A stretch of 64,000 nt of DNA from RDYJ01 sp034931405 (GTDB taxonomy: Bacteria; Cyanobacteriota; Cyanobacteriia; Cyanobacteriales; Nostocaceae), in contig NZ_JAYGHA010000014.1 in NCBI RefSeq assembly GCF_034931405.1, positions 62,001 through 126,000 of the forward strand, given 5' to 3'. Of this stretch, positions 1 through 9,413 are shown in pieces; the stretch's first letter is position 1; each line of letters starts with the position of its first letter. A program made the position numbers and the translations under genes. Under the pieces are notes generated by a model. The model was not told the DNA's origin and made no database searches. It worked only from the letters and a program-made list of their open reading frames with translations.

Positions 1-1128
1 ATCCCAGAACAAGTAAGAAAGACCTTGTACCCATTCCAAATAACTAACTACCACACCCCCAGCATTAGCCAAAATATCCGGTAAAACCGTCACACCACGG
101 GCTTCTAAAACTCGGTTCGCTTCCAAAGTCACCGGTCCATTAGCAGCTTCAGCGACAAACTGGGCTTGAATCTGATCAACATTTTCTTCCGTAATTTGAT
201 TTTCTAAAGCAGCAGGAATTAATACATCACAAGGTAAAGTTAGTAAATCTGCGTTACTAATGGGTGTAGCTTGGGGAAAACCTACCACACTGCGATGATT
301 TTCAGCAGCGTAGGCTTTTAAAGCCGGAATATCAAGACCAGTTTCTGAATATACGCCCCCTGCACCACTGGAAACAGCAATAATTTTTGCTCCCTCTTGA
401 TGTAACAATTCAGCCGCAGCACCGCCCACATTACCGAAACCTTGAATGGCAATTCTCACACCAACAAGGGATTTACCTTGATCTGCTAAGGCTTCACGGA
501 CAATAATCATTACACCGCGTCCCGTAGCCATTTCTCGTCCTAGAGAACCACCGACGGAAAGCGGCTTACCTGTGACAATACCTGGTACAGCATGACCGAC
601 ATTGACAGAATAAGTATCCATCATCCACGCCATTTCACGGGATGAAGTCCCCATATCCGGGGCTGGTATATCTACGGATGGTCCAATGTCTTTAATTAAT
701 TCGCTGATATAACGCCGACTAATGCGTTCTAACTCCCCAACACTGTATTTTTTCGGATCTATGGGAATTCCACCTTTAGCACCACCGTAGGGAATACCTA
801 ACAACGCACATTTCCAAGTCATTAACATAGCTAAAGCGGAAACTTCCCGTAATGTTACCGCCGGATGGTAACGAATACCACCTTTATATGGTCCTAAAAT
901 ATCGGAATGTTGTACCCGATGTCCCGCTAAAACTCGTATTTCCCCACTATCCATTTTTATGGGTATGGAAACTGTGACGACTTTACGGGGATGGCTGAGA
1001 ATTTCTAATAAACCAGGATCTAATTTTAATTCTTTACCAGCCCATTCTAAATAGCTACAAGCTTGGTCAAACGGGCAAATATGCGCTGGAGAGTGATTTT
1101 CCCAGACTGGACGAGAGGTTGTAACCAT
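1..1128 (-). CDS. gdhA: Glu/Leu/Phe/Val dehydrogenase (NAD(P)-glutamate dehydrogenase), C-terminus cut by window edge
   Basis: Read on the minus strand from ATG at 1128, the frame stays open to base 1 (376 codons), so the C-terminus lies outside the window. The family reversibly converts glutamate to 2-oxoglutarate and ammonia in the cytoplasm. Visible hallmarks are GPYKGGIRYHP in the N-terminal substrate domain, the catalytic-lysine segment GIPYGGAKGGI, PAPDMGTSSREMAWMMD, and the Rossmann-fold nucleotide motif IQGFGNVGGAAAELL. The last residues seen (VVSYLEWVQGLSYLFWD) match the end region of the family, which is usually about 420-430 residues. The GGAGT just upstream of the ATG is a reasonable ribosome site. 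Glutamate specificity is inferred from overall resemblance; leucine or valine dehydrogenases share these motifs. Confidence 0.9.
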   Translation of the reverse strand, partial: MVTTSRPVWENHSPAHICPFDQACSYLEWAGKELKLDPGLLEILSHPRKVVTVSIPIKMDSGEIRVLAGHRVQHSDILGPYKGGIRYHPAVTLREVSALAMLMTWKCALLGIPYGGAKGGIPIDPKKYSVGELERISRRYISELIKDIGPSVDIPAPDMGTSSREMAWMMDTYSVNVGHAVPGIVTGKPLSVGGSLGREMATGRGVMIIVREALADQGKSLVGVRIAIQGFGNVGGAAAELLHQEGAKIIAVSSGAGGVYSETGLDIPALKAYAAENHRSVVGFPQATPISNADLLTLPCDVLIPAALENQITEENVDQIQAQFVAEAANGPVTLEANRVLEARGVTVLPDILANAGGVVVSYLEWVQGLSYLFWD

Positions 1129-1347
1129 AAAATTTACTCCTCATCACGGTATTTTGGTGAACCGGATATGTATGGTTAGCTTACCCTGGGTTTCAAAAAA
1201 AATAGCATTTTTGTATTTTTCGTTACAATTTTATATACATTTTTGTGTATGCAAATAACTGCTCTGCTTAAAGGAACAAATGTTTTACAATTATTTAAGT
1301 TTTATTAAATTAAACCCAGATCCCCCAATTTTCACTTTTTAATCCTC

Positions 1348-2703
1348 ATGAAAACCCAAGAAACCAAATCACAAAATCAATTACCTTTACCACCTGGAAA
1401 CTTAGGTTTACCTGTCATTGGTGAAACAATTAGCTTTTTAAATGATCCAGATTTTGCTACCAAAAGACAAAAGAAATACGGTAACATTTTTAAAACTAAT
1501 ATCTTTGGCTCTGCCACAATTATGATGATAGGAGCAGATGCAAATCGGTTTTTATTTAGTGGAGAAAATCAGAACTTTACCATTAAATGGCCTGAAAGTG
1601 TTTCAGTATTACTCGGACCAGCTTCTTTATCAATACAAACAGGTAGCATTCATCAAACTAGACGCAAATTATTATCTCAAGCATTTCAACCCAGAGCTTT
1701 AGCAAGTTATACACCTGCAATGGTAGAAATTACTAATAGCTATTTACAGCAATGGGCAAATTTAGGTCAATTAACTTGGTATCCTGAACTAAGAAACTAT
1801 ACTTTTGATGTGGCCTGTAAATTATTAGTAGGAACAGATACTACTAATGATCCTCATTTTACGGAATTATTTGAAGAATGGGTTCAGGGTTTATTTACCC
1901 TTCCCATCCGTTTACCTTGGACTAGGTTTAGTAAAGCTTTAAAAAGTCGAGATCAGTTATTAGCAAAAATCGAAGAGATTATTTTGCAACGTCAAAGACA
2001 ACCAATTTTAGCAACCAGTTCTGAACAAGATGCTTTAGGTTTATTGTTAAATGCAACAGATGAAGATGGTAATAGTTTGAGTATAGAAGAACTCAAAGAC
2101 CAAATTCTCACATTATTATTTGCTGGACATGAAACCTTAACTTCTGCACTAGCTTCTTTTTGTTTACTCTTAGCACAAAATCCAGAAATTTTAGCAGCAG
2201 CAAGGAAAGAACAACAACAAATAATTTGTACAGGTGAGCTAACATCTGAACATCTTAAACAAATGACATATTTGGATCAAATACTCAAAGAAGTTTTGCG
2301 AGTTATACCTCCTGTTGGTGGTGGTTTTCGTGAAGTTATTCAAGATTGCAAATTTAATGGCTATCACATTCCTCAAGGTTGGAGTGTGTTATATCAAATT
2401 GGAAAAACACATCAAGATACAACTATCTACAAAGATGCGAAAAATTTTGATCCAGAAAGGTTTAATACAGATAGGGCTGAGGATAAATCTAAACCTTTTA
2501 GTTATGTGAGTTTTGGGGGTGGAATGAGAGAATGTATAGGTAAGGAGTTTGCTAAATTGGAAATGAAAATATTTGCTGCTTTGTTATTACGTGGTTATGA
2601 ATGGGAACTTGTCGCAGGGCAGAATTTAGATTTAGAAATTGTACCTACGCCCAAACCTCGTGATGGTTTAAAGGTGATTTTCCGTTCTATTGGTGTGAAG
2701 TAA
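1348..2703 (+). CDS. Cytochrome P450, CYP120-like
   Basis: A 451-residue soluble P450 with no N-terminal membrane anchor, the usual bacterial length. The I-helix oxygen-activation motif reads LFAGHETLTSA, the K-helix ExxR is in LKEVLRVIPP, and the heme loop is FGGGMRECIG with the thiolate cysteine near residue 396. The N-terminal LPLPPGNLGLPVIGETISFL is typical of CYP120/CYP26 relatives. Synechocystis CYP120A1 hydroxylates retinoic acid. The convergent neighbour here is a carotenoid oxygenase of the type that makes retinal, so a retinoid substrate is an attractive inference but is not shown by the sequence. Redox partners are not encoded nearby. Confidence 0.9.
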   Translation: MKTQETKSQNQLPLPPGNLGLPVIGETISFLNDPDFATKRQKKYGNIFKTNIFGSATIMMIGADANRFLFSGENQNFTIKWPESVSVLLGPASLSIQTGSIHQTRRKLLSQAFQPRALASYTPAMVEITNSYLQQWANLGQLTWYPELRNYTFDVACKLLVGTDTTNDPHFTELFEEWVQGLFTLPIRLPWTRFSKALKSRDQLLAKIEEIILQRQRQPILATSSEQDALGLLLNATDEDGNSLSIEELKDQILTLLFAGHETLTSALASFCLLLAQNPEILAAARKEQQQIICTGELTSEHLKQMTYLDQILKEVLRVIPPVGGGFREVIQDCKFNGYHIPQGWSVLYQIGKTHQDTTIYKDAKNFDPERFNTDRAEDKSKPFSYVSFGGGMRECIGKEFAKLEMKIFAALLLRGYEWELVAGQNLDLEIVPTPKPRDGLKVIFRSIGVK

Positions 2704-2783
2704 AAAATTTGATGTGAATTAGAAATTGGGTGTTGGGTTGCGCTATTGCTGAACCCAATAGTAAGTATTCAATTATAGCATCT

Positions 2784-2848
2784 AGATCCCCGACTTCTTG
2801 CCATTGATTATAATTTATTAACACAATCAAAGAATAAGTCGGGGATCT
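2784..2848. terminator. Inverted repeat between convergent genes (bidirectional terminator or small palindromic element)
   Basis: A perfect 13-base stem, AGATCCCCGACTT at 2784-2796 against AAGTCGGGGATCT at 2836-2848, with a 39-base AT-rich loop. It lies between the 3' ends of the P450 and the carotenoid oxygenase. A related hairpin with two mismatches sits at 20536-20567, so this is probably a dispersed palindromic element that may also end transcription from both sides. Confidence 0.5.
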
Positions 2849-2870
2849 TAACCAACATTAACTAAATCAA

Positions 2871-4346
2871 TTAAATGAATGTTTCTGGTGTAAAACTCCC
2901 ATGTAAACCATAGGGAATATGATGTTTAAGGTGTAGTTTTGCAACCGTACCTTTTTGGAAATCTTGAGCATTTAAAATGACTACATCTGAGCGATGATAT
3001 TCTGCATCATAAACTAAAGCTATTACCCATCCATCATCTTCTTGTTGAGAATTTGGACGAGGAATAAAGATTGGTTCACCCATAAAACCACGGGGTGCTG
3101 CACTCCAAATTTCTCTTGTATCTGATTCTAAATCAAGTTTCAGAATTGCTTGTAAAGGTGCATTTCCTATGGGGTAATGAGCCGCAGCAGCATATAAATA
3201 ACGGTAGGGTTTACCTACATTAGTAGGGTGAATAGTCGGAAATTCACAACTACGGTTATCTATTAACTGACTTTGTACTTTGTTATCTAACAAATCCAGA
3301 TTAAATCGCCAAAGTTGCCCAGGTGCATTTGCTTCAAATTCGGTTTTTCGATAATCGCTATTTGGTTCAACTTCTGTTAATGATTCATAGCAAATTGAAT
3401 CAATAACAATTTGATTTCCACATTCAAAAGCATTGACGTGATGGAAGATAAAACCAGCTTTGGTTTCTAAAACTTTTACTCCATCTTGAGCAGCCTTGCT
3501 ATTTACACGGGGAATAACTATGATTTTTGTAGGTTGATTTTTTTGGACTTTAATACATTGTCCGGCGCTGGCTATTCCTAAAGCGAAGGGTATGGGGTTG
3601 AACTTTACAGGGTTTTGGAAGAAGATACAGTAATTTTCTGTAATCACAAAATCATGGATGAAGCAAAAACCAGGAATATTATGATTTTGTTTGCTGATAA
3701 TTTCCCCGTTGCTGTTAAGTTCAAAAATTGTAATTGTGGTAGTTGGTCCTGGTTTAATGGCAAAGTTAACTAATTTACCATCAGGAGTAATGCGGGGATG
3801 GGCGCTAAAGGCTTCACCTGGGGATAAAACATCATTAAAATATTCTTTTCCTAATGTTTCTAGGGTTTGGGGATTTAATAAATAAGGTTCTGCTGCTTCC
3901 CATAATGCTAAGAGTTTTTGACCCCAGTAGATAAGATTAGTATTAGCAATGTGTTTGATTTTGAAATCAAAGGCGTTAGCTAACCAACCTCCTGGTTTTT
4001 GTGTACCAAATACACCACGATAAAGGATTTTTCCGGCTTTTTTTTCTGCTAAATAACCGTCTGTTTCTACAAATCTGTTACGAAAATGGGCGCGACCATT
4101 GCTAAAAGTTATGCGGCTAATCATTCCATCACCATCGAAAGGATGATGTAATCTTTGTCCGTTAATATCTAATAAGCCTGGTCCATTTCTAAATAGTGTT
4201 CCTTGTAATTCTAAAGGTATGTGTCCTTCTATTTCATCAATCCAATAATCATATTCTTGGGTGAGAGATTTATATCCTCCTTGCCAGTCTTCTTGAGTGT
4301 AGGATTTTTCGGCAATTGGATTGTTTTGAGACTCTAATATCTGCAT
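2871..4346 (-). CDS. Carotenoid/apocarotenoid cleavage dioxygenase (RPE65 family)
   Basis: 491 residues, almost exactly the length of the Synechocystis apocarotenoid-15,15'-oxygenase. The four iron-binding histidines of the seven-bladed propeller are all recognisable: SAHPR (H183), FIHDF (H231), FHHVNAFE (H302/303) and GLHGSF (H482). The N-terminal signature RNGPGLLDINGQRLHHPFDG is intact. The enzyme uses Fe(II) and O2 to cut a double bond of (apo)carotenoids; close relatives yield retinal from apocarotenals. It starts with ATG at 4346 and lies 63 bases after the minus-strand transporter gene, so the two could be co-transcribed. It converges on the P450, suggesting joint retinoid metabolism (inference). 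Confidence 0.92.
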   Translation of the reverse strand: MQILESQNNPIAEKSYTQEDWQGGYKSLTQEYDYWIDEIEGHIPLELQGTLFRNGPGLLDINGQRLHHPFDGDGMISRITFSNGRAHFRNRFVETDGYLAEKKAGKILYRGVFGTQKPGGWLANAFDFKIKHIANTNLIYWGQKLLALWEAAEPYLLNPQTLETLGKEYFNDVLSPGEAFSAHPRITPDGKLVNFAIKPGPTTTITIFELNSNGEIISKQNHNIPGFCFIHDFVITENYCIFFQNPVKFNPIPFALGIASAGQCIKVQKNQPTKIIVIPRVNSKAAQDGVKVLETKAGFIFHHVNAFECGNQIVIDSICYESLTEVEPNSDYRKTEFEANAPGQLWRFNLDLLDNKVQSQLIDNRSCEFPTIHPTNVGKPYRYLYAAAAHYPIGNAPLQAILKLDLESDTREIWSAAPRGFMGEPIFIPRPNSQQEDDGWVIALVYDAEYHRSDVVILNAQDFQKGTVAKLHLKHHIPYGLHGSFTPETFI

Positions 4347-4409
4347 ATTTTTGGATGTGATTTAAACTTTGACTTGTTGTAATGTTTGGGAAAATCTAAA
4401 TTTGCTGAA

Positions 4410-5750
4410 TTAGCCAGTTATGATTTTGGCTTCTTCCTTGTCTGGCAATATTTTGATAAATATTAGCGGTAATAAGGCAATCGAATTAGTGATTATCACT
4501 AATAACCATAGAGCGTCAAAGTTAGTTTCGGTAATGCCTAACCAGTGCATGATTAAAGCTCCAGATTCTCTAGAAATAGCTCCTCCTAAGTTGAATATTG
4601 ACATTAAAAGTGCAAATAATGTAGCTTCTATTCCCAAGGGACAAATTCTTGCTGCTAATACCATCACGGGCATGAATGCAATTTGTCCCATGACGGCGAG
4701 AATTAAGCTATCACCTAAACTAAACCATTGATCATCTATTCCTAAAGTTCTATTTGCGTGGGTTACTAACAGTAATATTGTCATTCTTAATACCGCTGAA
4801 ATTAAGATACTCCAACCACAAATAGTCCGAAAAGGAACAGTTTTTAGAAAACGTTGAAAAATCCAAATTCCAATTAATGAAGCTAAACTTGTCACTAAAT
4901 GGACTCGTCCTAAAAATTCAGGCTGAAAATGTAGTTCGTTGGTGAAAAAGTAGAAAAATGCGGCTTCTCCACTGGGGGTAGATTGCCAAATAAATATAAA
5001 TAATGTAGGTAGCCAAATTGCTTCTTGTGTAAAGGCTTGGCGTAGTTGTTTTAGTTGATTTTTTATGGTTAATATGTTATTCTCTTGATGGAATTGACTA
5101 TCTTTATTAACTGGTGTTTCATTGATTAACCAAGCTACTAATGAGATAATTAATGGAAATAGTGCAGTAATTAAAAATACTGTGCGGGTGGTGAAATATT
5201 CAAGCAGTAAACCACTAAAATAAGCTGTTATTAAGCCGCCAAGGGCGGTAAAACCCCAACACAAAGATTGTAGAGAACCTGCTTTGGAATGGGATTCTCC
5301 CCTAGCACGTTCAACAACGAGGGAGTCAACAATCACATCACTGAAAGCAACGGAGAGGGAAGATAGAGCGATCGCTATTGTTGCACTCCAGCTATTATTT
5401 ACTATAGTGGACATACTCACCCAAGCGGCTGCGCCCAATATCCCAGATAACAGCAAATATGGTCGTCTGCGATAGCCAAATATGGGTAAACCATCGGAAA
5501 TAAATCCAAATAATGGCTTAATCATCCAAGGTAAGGCAACTATTCCCAACAGTGCTGATACTTCGACTGGACTCAAATGTAATTCATCTTTGAGGAAAAA
5601 GCTCACGGCTAGACGAGCTAATCCTAATATGCCTTGAACAAAGTAGACTGCCAGAATCGCAATTAATTCTGGATTAGGTTCATTACCTAAGAGGATTTTT
5701 TTGGTTACTGAGTCTTTGACCTTGGGCAAGCCAGAGGAGTCAATCAGCAT
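4410..5750 (-). CDS. Folate/biopterin (BT1) family MFS transporter
   Basis: 446 residues with about 12 hydrophobic segments. The opening region (NPELIAILAVYFVQGILGLARLAV, then LSPVEVSALLGIVALPWMIKPLFGFISDGLP and YRRRPYLLLSGILGA) is the BT1 family pattern first described in Leishmania pteridine transporters. Cyanobacterial and chloroplast relatives carry folates. An acidic motif in the fifth helix region (SDVIVDSLVVERAR) is also characteristic. The gene starts at ATG 5750 and is followed by the carotenoid oxygenase on the same strand. Folate as substrate is inferred from family membership only. Confidence 0.85.
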   Translation of the reverse strand: MLIDSSGLPKVKDSVTKKILLGNEPNPELIAILAVYFVQGILGLARLAVSFFLKDELHLSPVEVSALLGIVALPWMIKPLFGFISDGLPIFGYRRRPYLLLSGILGAAAWVSMSTIVNNSWSATIAIALSSLSVAFSDVIVDSLVVERARGESHSKAGSLQSLCWGFTALGGLITAYFSGLLLEYFTTRTVFLITALFPLIISLVAWLINETPVNKDSQFHQENNILTIKNQLKQLRQAFTQEAIWLPTLFIFIWQSTPSGEAAFFYFFTNELHFQPEFLGRVHLVTSLASLIGIWIFQRFLKTVPFRTICGWSILISAVLRMTILLLVTHANRTLGIDDQWFSLGDSLILAVMGQIAFMPVMVLAARICPLGIEATLFALLMSIFNLGGAISRESGALIMHWLGITETNFDALWLLVIITNSIALLPLIFIKILPDKEEAKIITG

Positions 5751-5967
5751 TTTATGAATATTCTTTAAGTTTTATCTACTTTCTTATCATATCTAGATAG
5801 AGATGAAATGAACAGTTAAAAGATTCAGTAGGAACTCTATTCAACTAATATTCAGTCTACATAAGAAAAATTTGTGATCTAATTTTCCTGTATCTGACAC
5901 ACAAACCGAGTTAAGATACCCGAAGTTTCCAGAAATTTTTTATAGACTTGTTACACTATTTGACCCC

Positions 5968-6531
5968 ATGAACCTTACTGCTACTTCTTTATCAATTATA
6001 GCAACTCTTGGTCTGTTAGCACCTGTACAAGCTCAGGTAATACAGCTACCAGACTCCAATAAGCCAGCACAACCTATTGATAGTAACGAACCTAACACTC
6101 TCCGTCCGAGTGGACAGAGTAACAGCTTGTTAAGCATGGAAGGTGGCGATCGCTTGATGAAAGACGCAGCCCAAGCTGTGTCAGGTCAAAACTATTCCTT
6201 AGCTGCTAAAAAGCTCCAAGAAGCACGTCAACTTTATAACCAGCTATCTAATTTTTACCAAGATTTAAATTCCAGTTTTTCTGGTATTGACATTAGAGTA
6301 TCCGACTCTCAACGCAAAAAAGCCCTAGAAACTGCTCAAAAACGAGACGAAGCTACCTATCAGTTAGCATTAGTACATCGGGCATTAAATCAGACAGAAT
6401 TAGCTGTGCCTTTATTAATTCAAATTATTAAGAGTCAAAACCCCACACGAGAATTAGGCAAAAAAGCTTATCAACAACTCTTTGAATTAGGTTTTGTGGA
6501 TACAGCCTATCCGCGACAAGGCTCAAAATAG
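5968..6531 (+). CDS. Secreted or periplasmic protein of unknown function, helical/TPR-like
   Basis: 187 residues. The first 22 residues are a plain signal peptide ending in a good AxA-type site (LLAPVQAQ). After a Pro/Asn-rich linker (about 23-60) comes a helical part with an Ala/Leu periodicity (QAVSGQNYSLAAKKLQEARQLYNQ and QLALVHRALNQTELAVPLLIQI) that resembles one or two tetratricopeptide-like hairpins. I do not recognise a named family. It is divergent from the BT1 transporter across a 217-base promoter region and is followed by dispersed GCTTCGCCCCTAC repeats. Confidence 0.7.
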   Translation: MNLTATSLSIIATLGLLAPVQAQVIQLPDSNKPAQPIDSNEPNTLRPSGQSNSLLSMEGGDRLMKDAAQAVSGQNYSLAAKKLQEARQLYNQLSNFYQDLNSSFSGIDIRVSDSQRKKALETAQKRDEATYQLALVHRALNQTELAVPLLIQIIKSQNPTRELGKKAYQQLFELGFVDTAYPRQGSK

Positions 6532-6555
6532 GTGACAGGTGACAGTAACAGAGGA

Positions 6556-6702
6556 AGTTAGTAGGGGCGAAGCATTCGGAAGATAAGCCTGGGAAAAAAC
6601 CGATAATTGATAGCGAAGCGCTGCTGCAAGCAGGTCGCCTGAATGCTTCGCCCCTACTGGGGAAAAAACTGATAATTTATCAGCCGAATGCTTCGCCCCT
6701 AC
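6556..6702. repeat. Dispersed GAATGCTTCGCCCCTAC repeats, both orientations
   Basis: The 17-base core GAATGCTTCGCCCCTAC occurs twice on the plus strand (around 6641 and 6688) and once inverted (GTAGGGGCGAAGCATTC around 6560). Inverted copies can pair into long hairpins. Degraded copies flank the assembly gap near 25860. This is a common type of mobile short repeat in Nostocales intergenic DNA. Confidence 0.75.
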
Positions 6703-6746
6703 GACTTACGTTCATAATAGAGAAGTATGTTTTTTCAGGAATTGCG

Positions 6747-6998
6747 ATGATTACTCCGCAGCAGGTTGAGGAAATGATCAAGGCGGAACTACCAGATGCA
6801 CAAATTCAAGTGCAAGACTTGACTGGTGGTGGTGATCACTATCAGGTGACAGTAGTTTCATCGCAGTTTGCAGGTAAGGGACTGGTACAACAACACCAGT
6901 TGGTTTATGGTGCATTGCAGCAAGCTATGTCAACTGAAGCGATTCATGCTTTGGCTCTCAAAACATCTACTCCCGAAGCTTCACCAGCAACAAACTAA
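6747..6998 (+). CDS. BolA family protein
   Basis: 83 residues with the complete BolA fold: VEEMIKAELPDAQIQVQDLTGGGDHYQVTVVSSQFAGKGLVQQHQLVYGAL, including the family's invariant H near residue 50. BolA proteins bind a shared [2Fe-2S] cluster with CGFS-type monothiol glutaredoxins and act in iron homeostasis. The next gene, 107 bases downstream on the same strand, encodes exactly such a glutaredoxin, which strongly supports the call. The C-terminal tail (TSTPEASPATN) is disordered. Confidence 0.92.
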   Translation: MITPQQVEEMIKAELPDAQIQVQDLTGGGDHYQVTVVSSQFAGKGLVQQHQLVYGALQQAMSTEAIHALALKTSTPEASPATN

Positions 6999-7105
6999 TT
7001 TTAGGTTTTTGGATTTTAGATTTTGATGTGAGAATTAAAAACCTTCAATTCACAAATCGAAATCTCAGATTGTATTGAATTTCAGCAACAAGGAAGTAAA
7101 AAAAT

Positions 7106-7429
7106 ATGACCCCAGAACTAAAAGAGAAAATTGATAACTTGCTACAAGAAAACAAGATTATGGTTTTCATGAAGGGAAACAAGTTAATGCCTCAATGTGG
7201 TTTCTCTAACAATGTTGTCCAGATTCTCAATACCTTGGGAGTTCCTTTTGAGACAGTCGATGTTCTCTCCGATTCTGAAATTCGTCAAGGCATCAAAGAA
7301 TACTCACAATGGCCAACAATTCCCCAAGTTTACATTAATGGTGAATTTATCGGCGGTTCTGATATTTTGATTGAATTGTATCAAAAAGGCGAATTGCAGG
7401 AAAAAGTGGAAGTAGCACTAGCTTCCTAA
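7106..7429 (+). CDS. grxD: Monothiol glutaredoxin, Grx4/CGFS type
   Basis: 107 residues, the normal length of a single-domain CGFS glutaredoxin. The active site is MPQCGFSNN with the single cysteine at residue 31. The glutathione-binding elements VFMKGN, WPTIPQVYINGEFIGGSDI (TVP-like loop with cis-Pro) and the final helix are complete. These proteins carry or transfer [2Fe-2S] clusters and sense iron. It lies behind the bolA-like gene and before a strong terminator, so the pair is probably one small operon. Confidence 0.95.
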   Translation: MTPELKEKIDNLLQENKIMVFMKGNKLMPQCGFSNNVVQILNTLGVPFETVDVLSDSEIRQGIKEYSQWPTIPQVYINGEFIGGSDILIELYQKGELQEKVEVALAS

Positions 7430-7461
7430 TATCTAAATATCTAAATTTGTGATGTTTTTAT

Positions 7462-7504
7462 AGCTCTTGAAAATGAGGGATATTCCATTTTCAAGAGCTT
7501 TTTT
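7462..7504 (+). terminator. Rho-independent terminator after bolA-grxD
   Basis: A perfect 14-base stem (AGCTCTTGAAAATG at 7462-7475 and its complement at 7486-7499) with a 10-base loop, followed directly by a run of T residues to 7504. It lies 33 bases after the glutaredoxin stop codon. Confidence 0.92.
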
Positions 7505-7715
7505 GTGGATTAAAATTTGTATTTTAATTCCCAGGGAACAGGGAATAGGGAAATATCAAGCAAAACTCCCCTTAGTTGCTGAATACCAAGGGGAGACACT
7601 TTTTCAATAAAGTATTTACACATTTCATACCGTTGGATACAGTTGACCAATGCAAAAATTATGCTAAGATCATCTGCGGCGATACAGAGTAGAAACAAAA
7701 AACAGTGGATTGTTT

Positions 7716-7970
7716 TTAGTAGTACCCGTGTTGTCTTTCCGGCTCTGGCTGTGCAACGGCAAAGTTTGATCCATCGTACAAGTAGCGGCTTGCTTCTTCC
7801 TCAAGGCGATGAATCAGATAAGCCTCAATTGCATTACTTTGTCGCAGTGCGGCTAGATATCCATCCAAATACATCCGCATATCATCCATACGATAACCGC
7901 GATTCCATAACTCAACGAAGGCGTCAGTTAGTTTTTGGTAATAACGGATTGTTTGTGTGTCTTGGAGCAT
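7716..7970 (-). CDS. Small conserved cyanobacterial protein (DUF6761-like)
   Basis: 84 residues on the minus strand, starting MLQDTQTIRYYQKLTDAF. It is helical and rich in Tyr and Arg (LWNRGYRMDDMRMYLDGYLAALRQSNAIEAYLIHRLEEEASRYL), followed by a short polar tail. The pattern resembles a family of about 80 residues conserved in cyanobacteria, which I believe is DUF6761, from memory only. No catalytic motif is visible. Its 5' side is a 660-base region without genes. Real coding is supported by amino-acid composition and a compact start; the opposite-frame reading is a shadow. Confidence 0.7.
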   Translation of the reverse strand: MLQDTQTIRYYQKLTDAFVELWNRGYRMDDMRMYLDGYLAALRQSNAIEAYLIHRLEEEASRYLYDGSNFAVAQPEPERQHGYY

Positions 7971-8632
7971 AACTGCTGTTTTAATCTCTTGAGAATGAGA
8001 ATTGTATATGATTCACGCTTGAAAGTGAAGTATGACTTCCTTCTTAAGTATTAACCCAAAGTTAAGAAATTGACTTTGGGTTAGACCCCTCAGCAGCTAA
8101 TAACTTAATTAGATCCTAAGCTAGAAAACTAGGAGTAGGATTATTTGGTAAACTATTTTTATGATTTTGCCTCTGAATAAGTTAATCCGATTATTGGCGA
8201 TCGCCTAATCTATATCCATTTAAATCAAGCCTACATAGAATAGAACTAAACCCTAAAAATATAAAGGAATTAATTCTTTTTTATGTTCAGCTTCATTTAG
8301 AATTGGTATTAGTGATCACACAATCAAATACCCTGACATCATTAGGCTGACAGAATTTAAAACAGATAAAAGCTACCTTGTGTCAAGATAGTTTTCTCAT
8401 TTTACTATACTTCTTGAGGTAGATGCCCAAATAGAAAAAAATTTTGTTCAGTCTCACCAAAAAATGAACCCATTAGGGATAGACAAAGCCAAAATAAAAT
8501 TTATTTAAATTTCTTGCAAGGATTTCTTTGAGCAAATGTAAAGATTGTAGCAACTGAAGTAACAAAGGCTACAAAACCTTCTGCTTGAGCTTGTTAATTT
8601 GAGAGTCATCGACGCTAAGGGGTCTTGCCACT
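7971..8632. other. Gene-poor region upstream of the response regulator
   Basis: No convincing gene, tRNA or repeat array is visible in these 660 bases. It is AT-rich, contains one GCGATCGC site near 8199 and presumably holds the divergent promoters for the small protein at 7716-7970 and the response regulator at 8633. Confidence 0.5.
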
Positions 8633-9403
8633 GTGGGTTCGGTTTGTATTGAAATCGTTGAGGGGAATCCCCATCTGAGGTCGTTGCTGGGTTGGCACTT
8701 GCAACAACTGGAATACCGAGTACATCAAGCCGCCAGCATATATCAAGCAAGGGAAGTCTTTTTAAGTCATCAGCCAACACTGGTGATTTTAGATGCGGAC
8801 TTGCAAGATGGTGATGGTATTGAGTTTTGTCGTTGGTTAAATCGTCAGCAACAGCCTTTAATTCTCATGTTATCTGCCCGTAACAATGAAGCAGATATTG
8901 TTGCTGGTTTAAAAGCAGGAGCAGATGATTACTTGAGCAAACCTTTTGGAATGCAAGAGTTTCTGGCTAGGGTAGAGGCACTAATTCGCCGTAACCGTAC
9001 ACCTACTGCACCTGCTTACTTGGACTATGGTACGTTACAAATTGATTTAGTACAACGTCGAGTCCGTTTTCAAGGGGAGTTTATCGACTTAACACCCCAA
9101 GAATTCAGTTTGTTGTATGTTTTAGCCCAAGCAGGTGGATTACCTTTGAGTAGGTCAGAATTACTGCGTCGTGCTTGGCCAGACGCTATTGATAATCCGC
9201 GTACTATTGATACTCATGTTTTATCACTACGCAAAAAAGTGGAACTTGATCCGCGTCAACCCAATTTAATTCAAACTATCCGTAATGTTGGATACCGATT
9301 TAACATGGAAATTTTGAACGCCAATGTTCCACAATCACAAACAAAGTTAGCTAAAGAGAGATTCACCAATCCACGTTCTACCCTTGCTACTCAAAGCACT
9401 TGA
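8633..9403 (+). CDS. OmpR-family response regulator with atypical receiver
   Basis: Receiver (about 1-115) and winged-helix DNA-binding domain (about 130-225) are both complete: VILDADLQDGDGIEFC with phospho-acceptor D54, LSKPFG with K103, and the C-terminal DLTPQEFSLLYVLAQAGG...RTIDTHVLSLRKKVELDP...IQTIRNVGYRFN. The usual pair of acidic residues at the first beta strand is reduced to IVEGN (E10), which may weaken magnesium binding. I chose the GTG at 8633 because no ATG lies between the in-frame stop at 8600 and the conserved first strand. A disordered tail of about 30 residues follows the HTH domain. No partner kinase is adjacent, so it is an orphan regulator; its target is unknown. Confidence 0.85.
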   Translation: MGSVCIEIVEGNPHLRSLLGWHLQQLEYRVHQAASIYQAREVFLSHQPTLVILDADLQDGDGIEFCRWLNRQQQPLILMLSARNNEADIVAGLKAGADDYLSKPFGMQEFLARVEALIRRNRTPTAPAYLDYGTLQIDLVQRRVRFQGEFIDLTPQEFSLLYVLAQAGGLPLSRSELLRRAWPDAIDNPRTIDTHVLSLRKKVELDPRQPNLIQTIRNVGYRFNMEILNANVPQSQTKLAKERFTNPRSTLATQST

Positions 9404-9413
9404 TGGAAGATTG

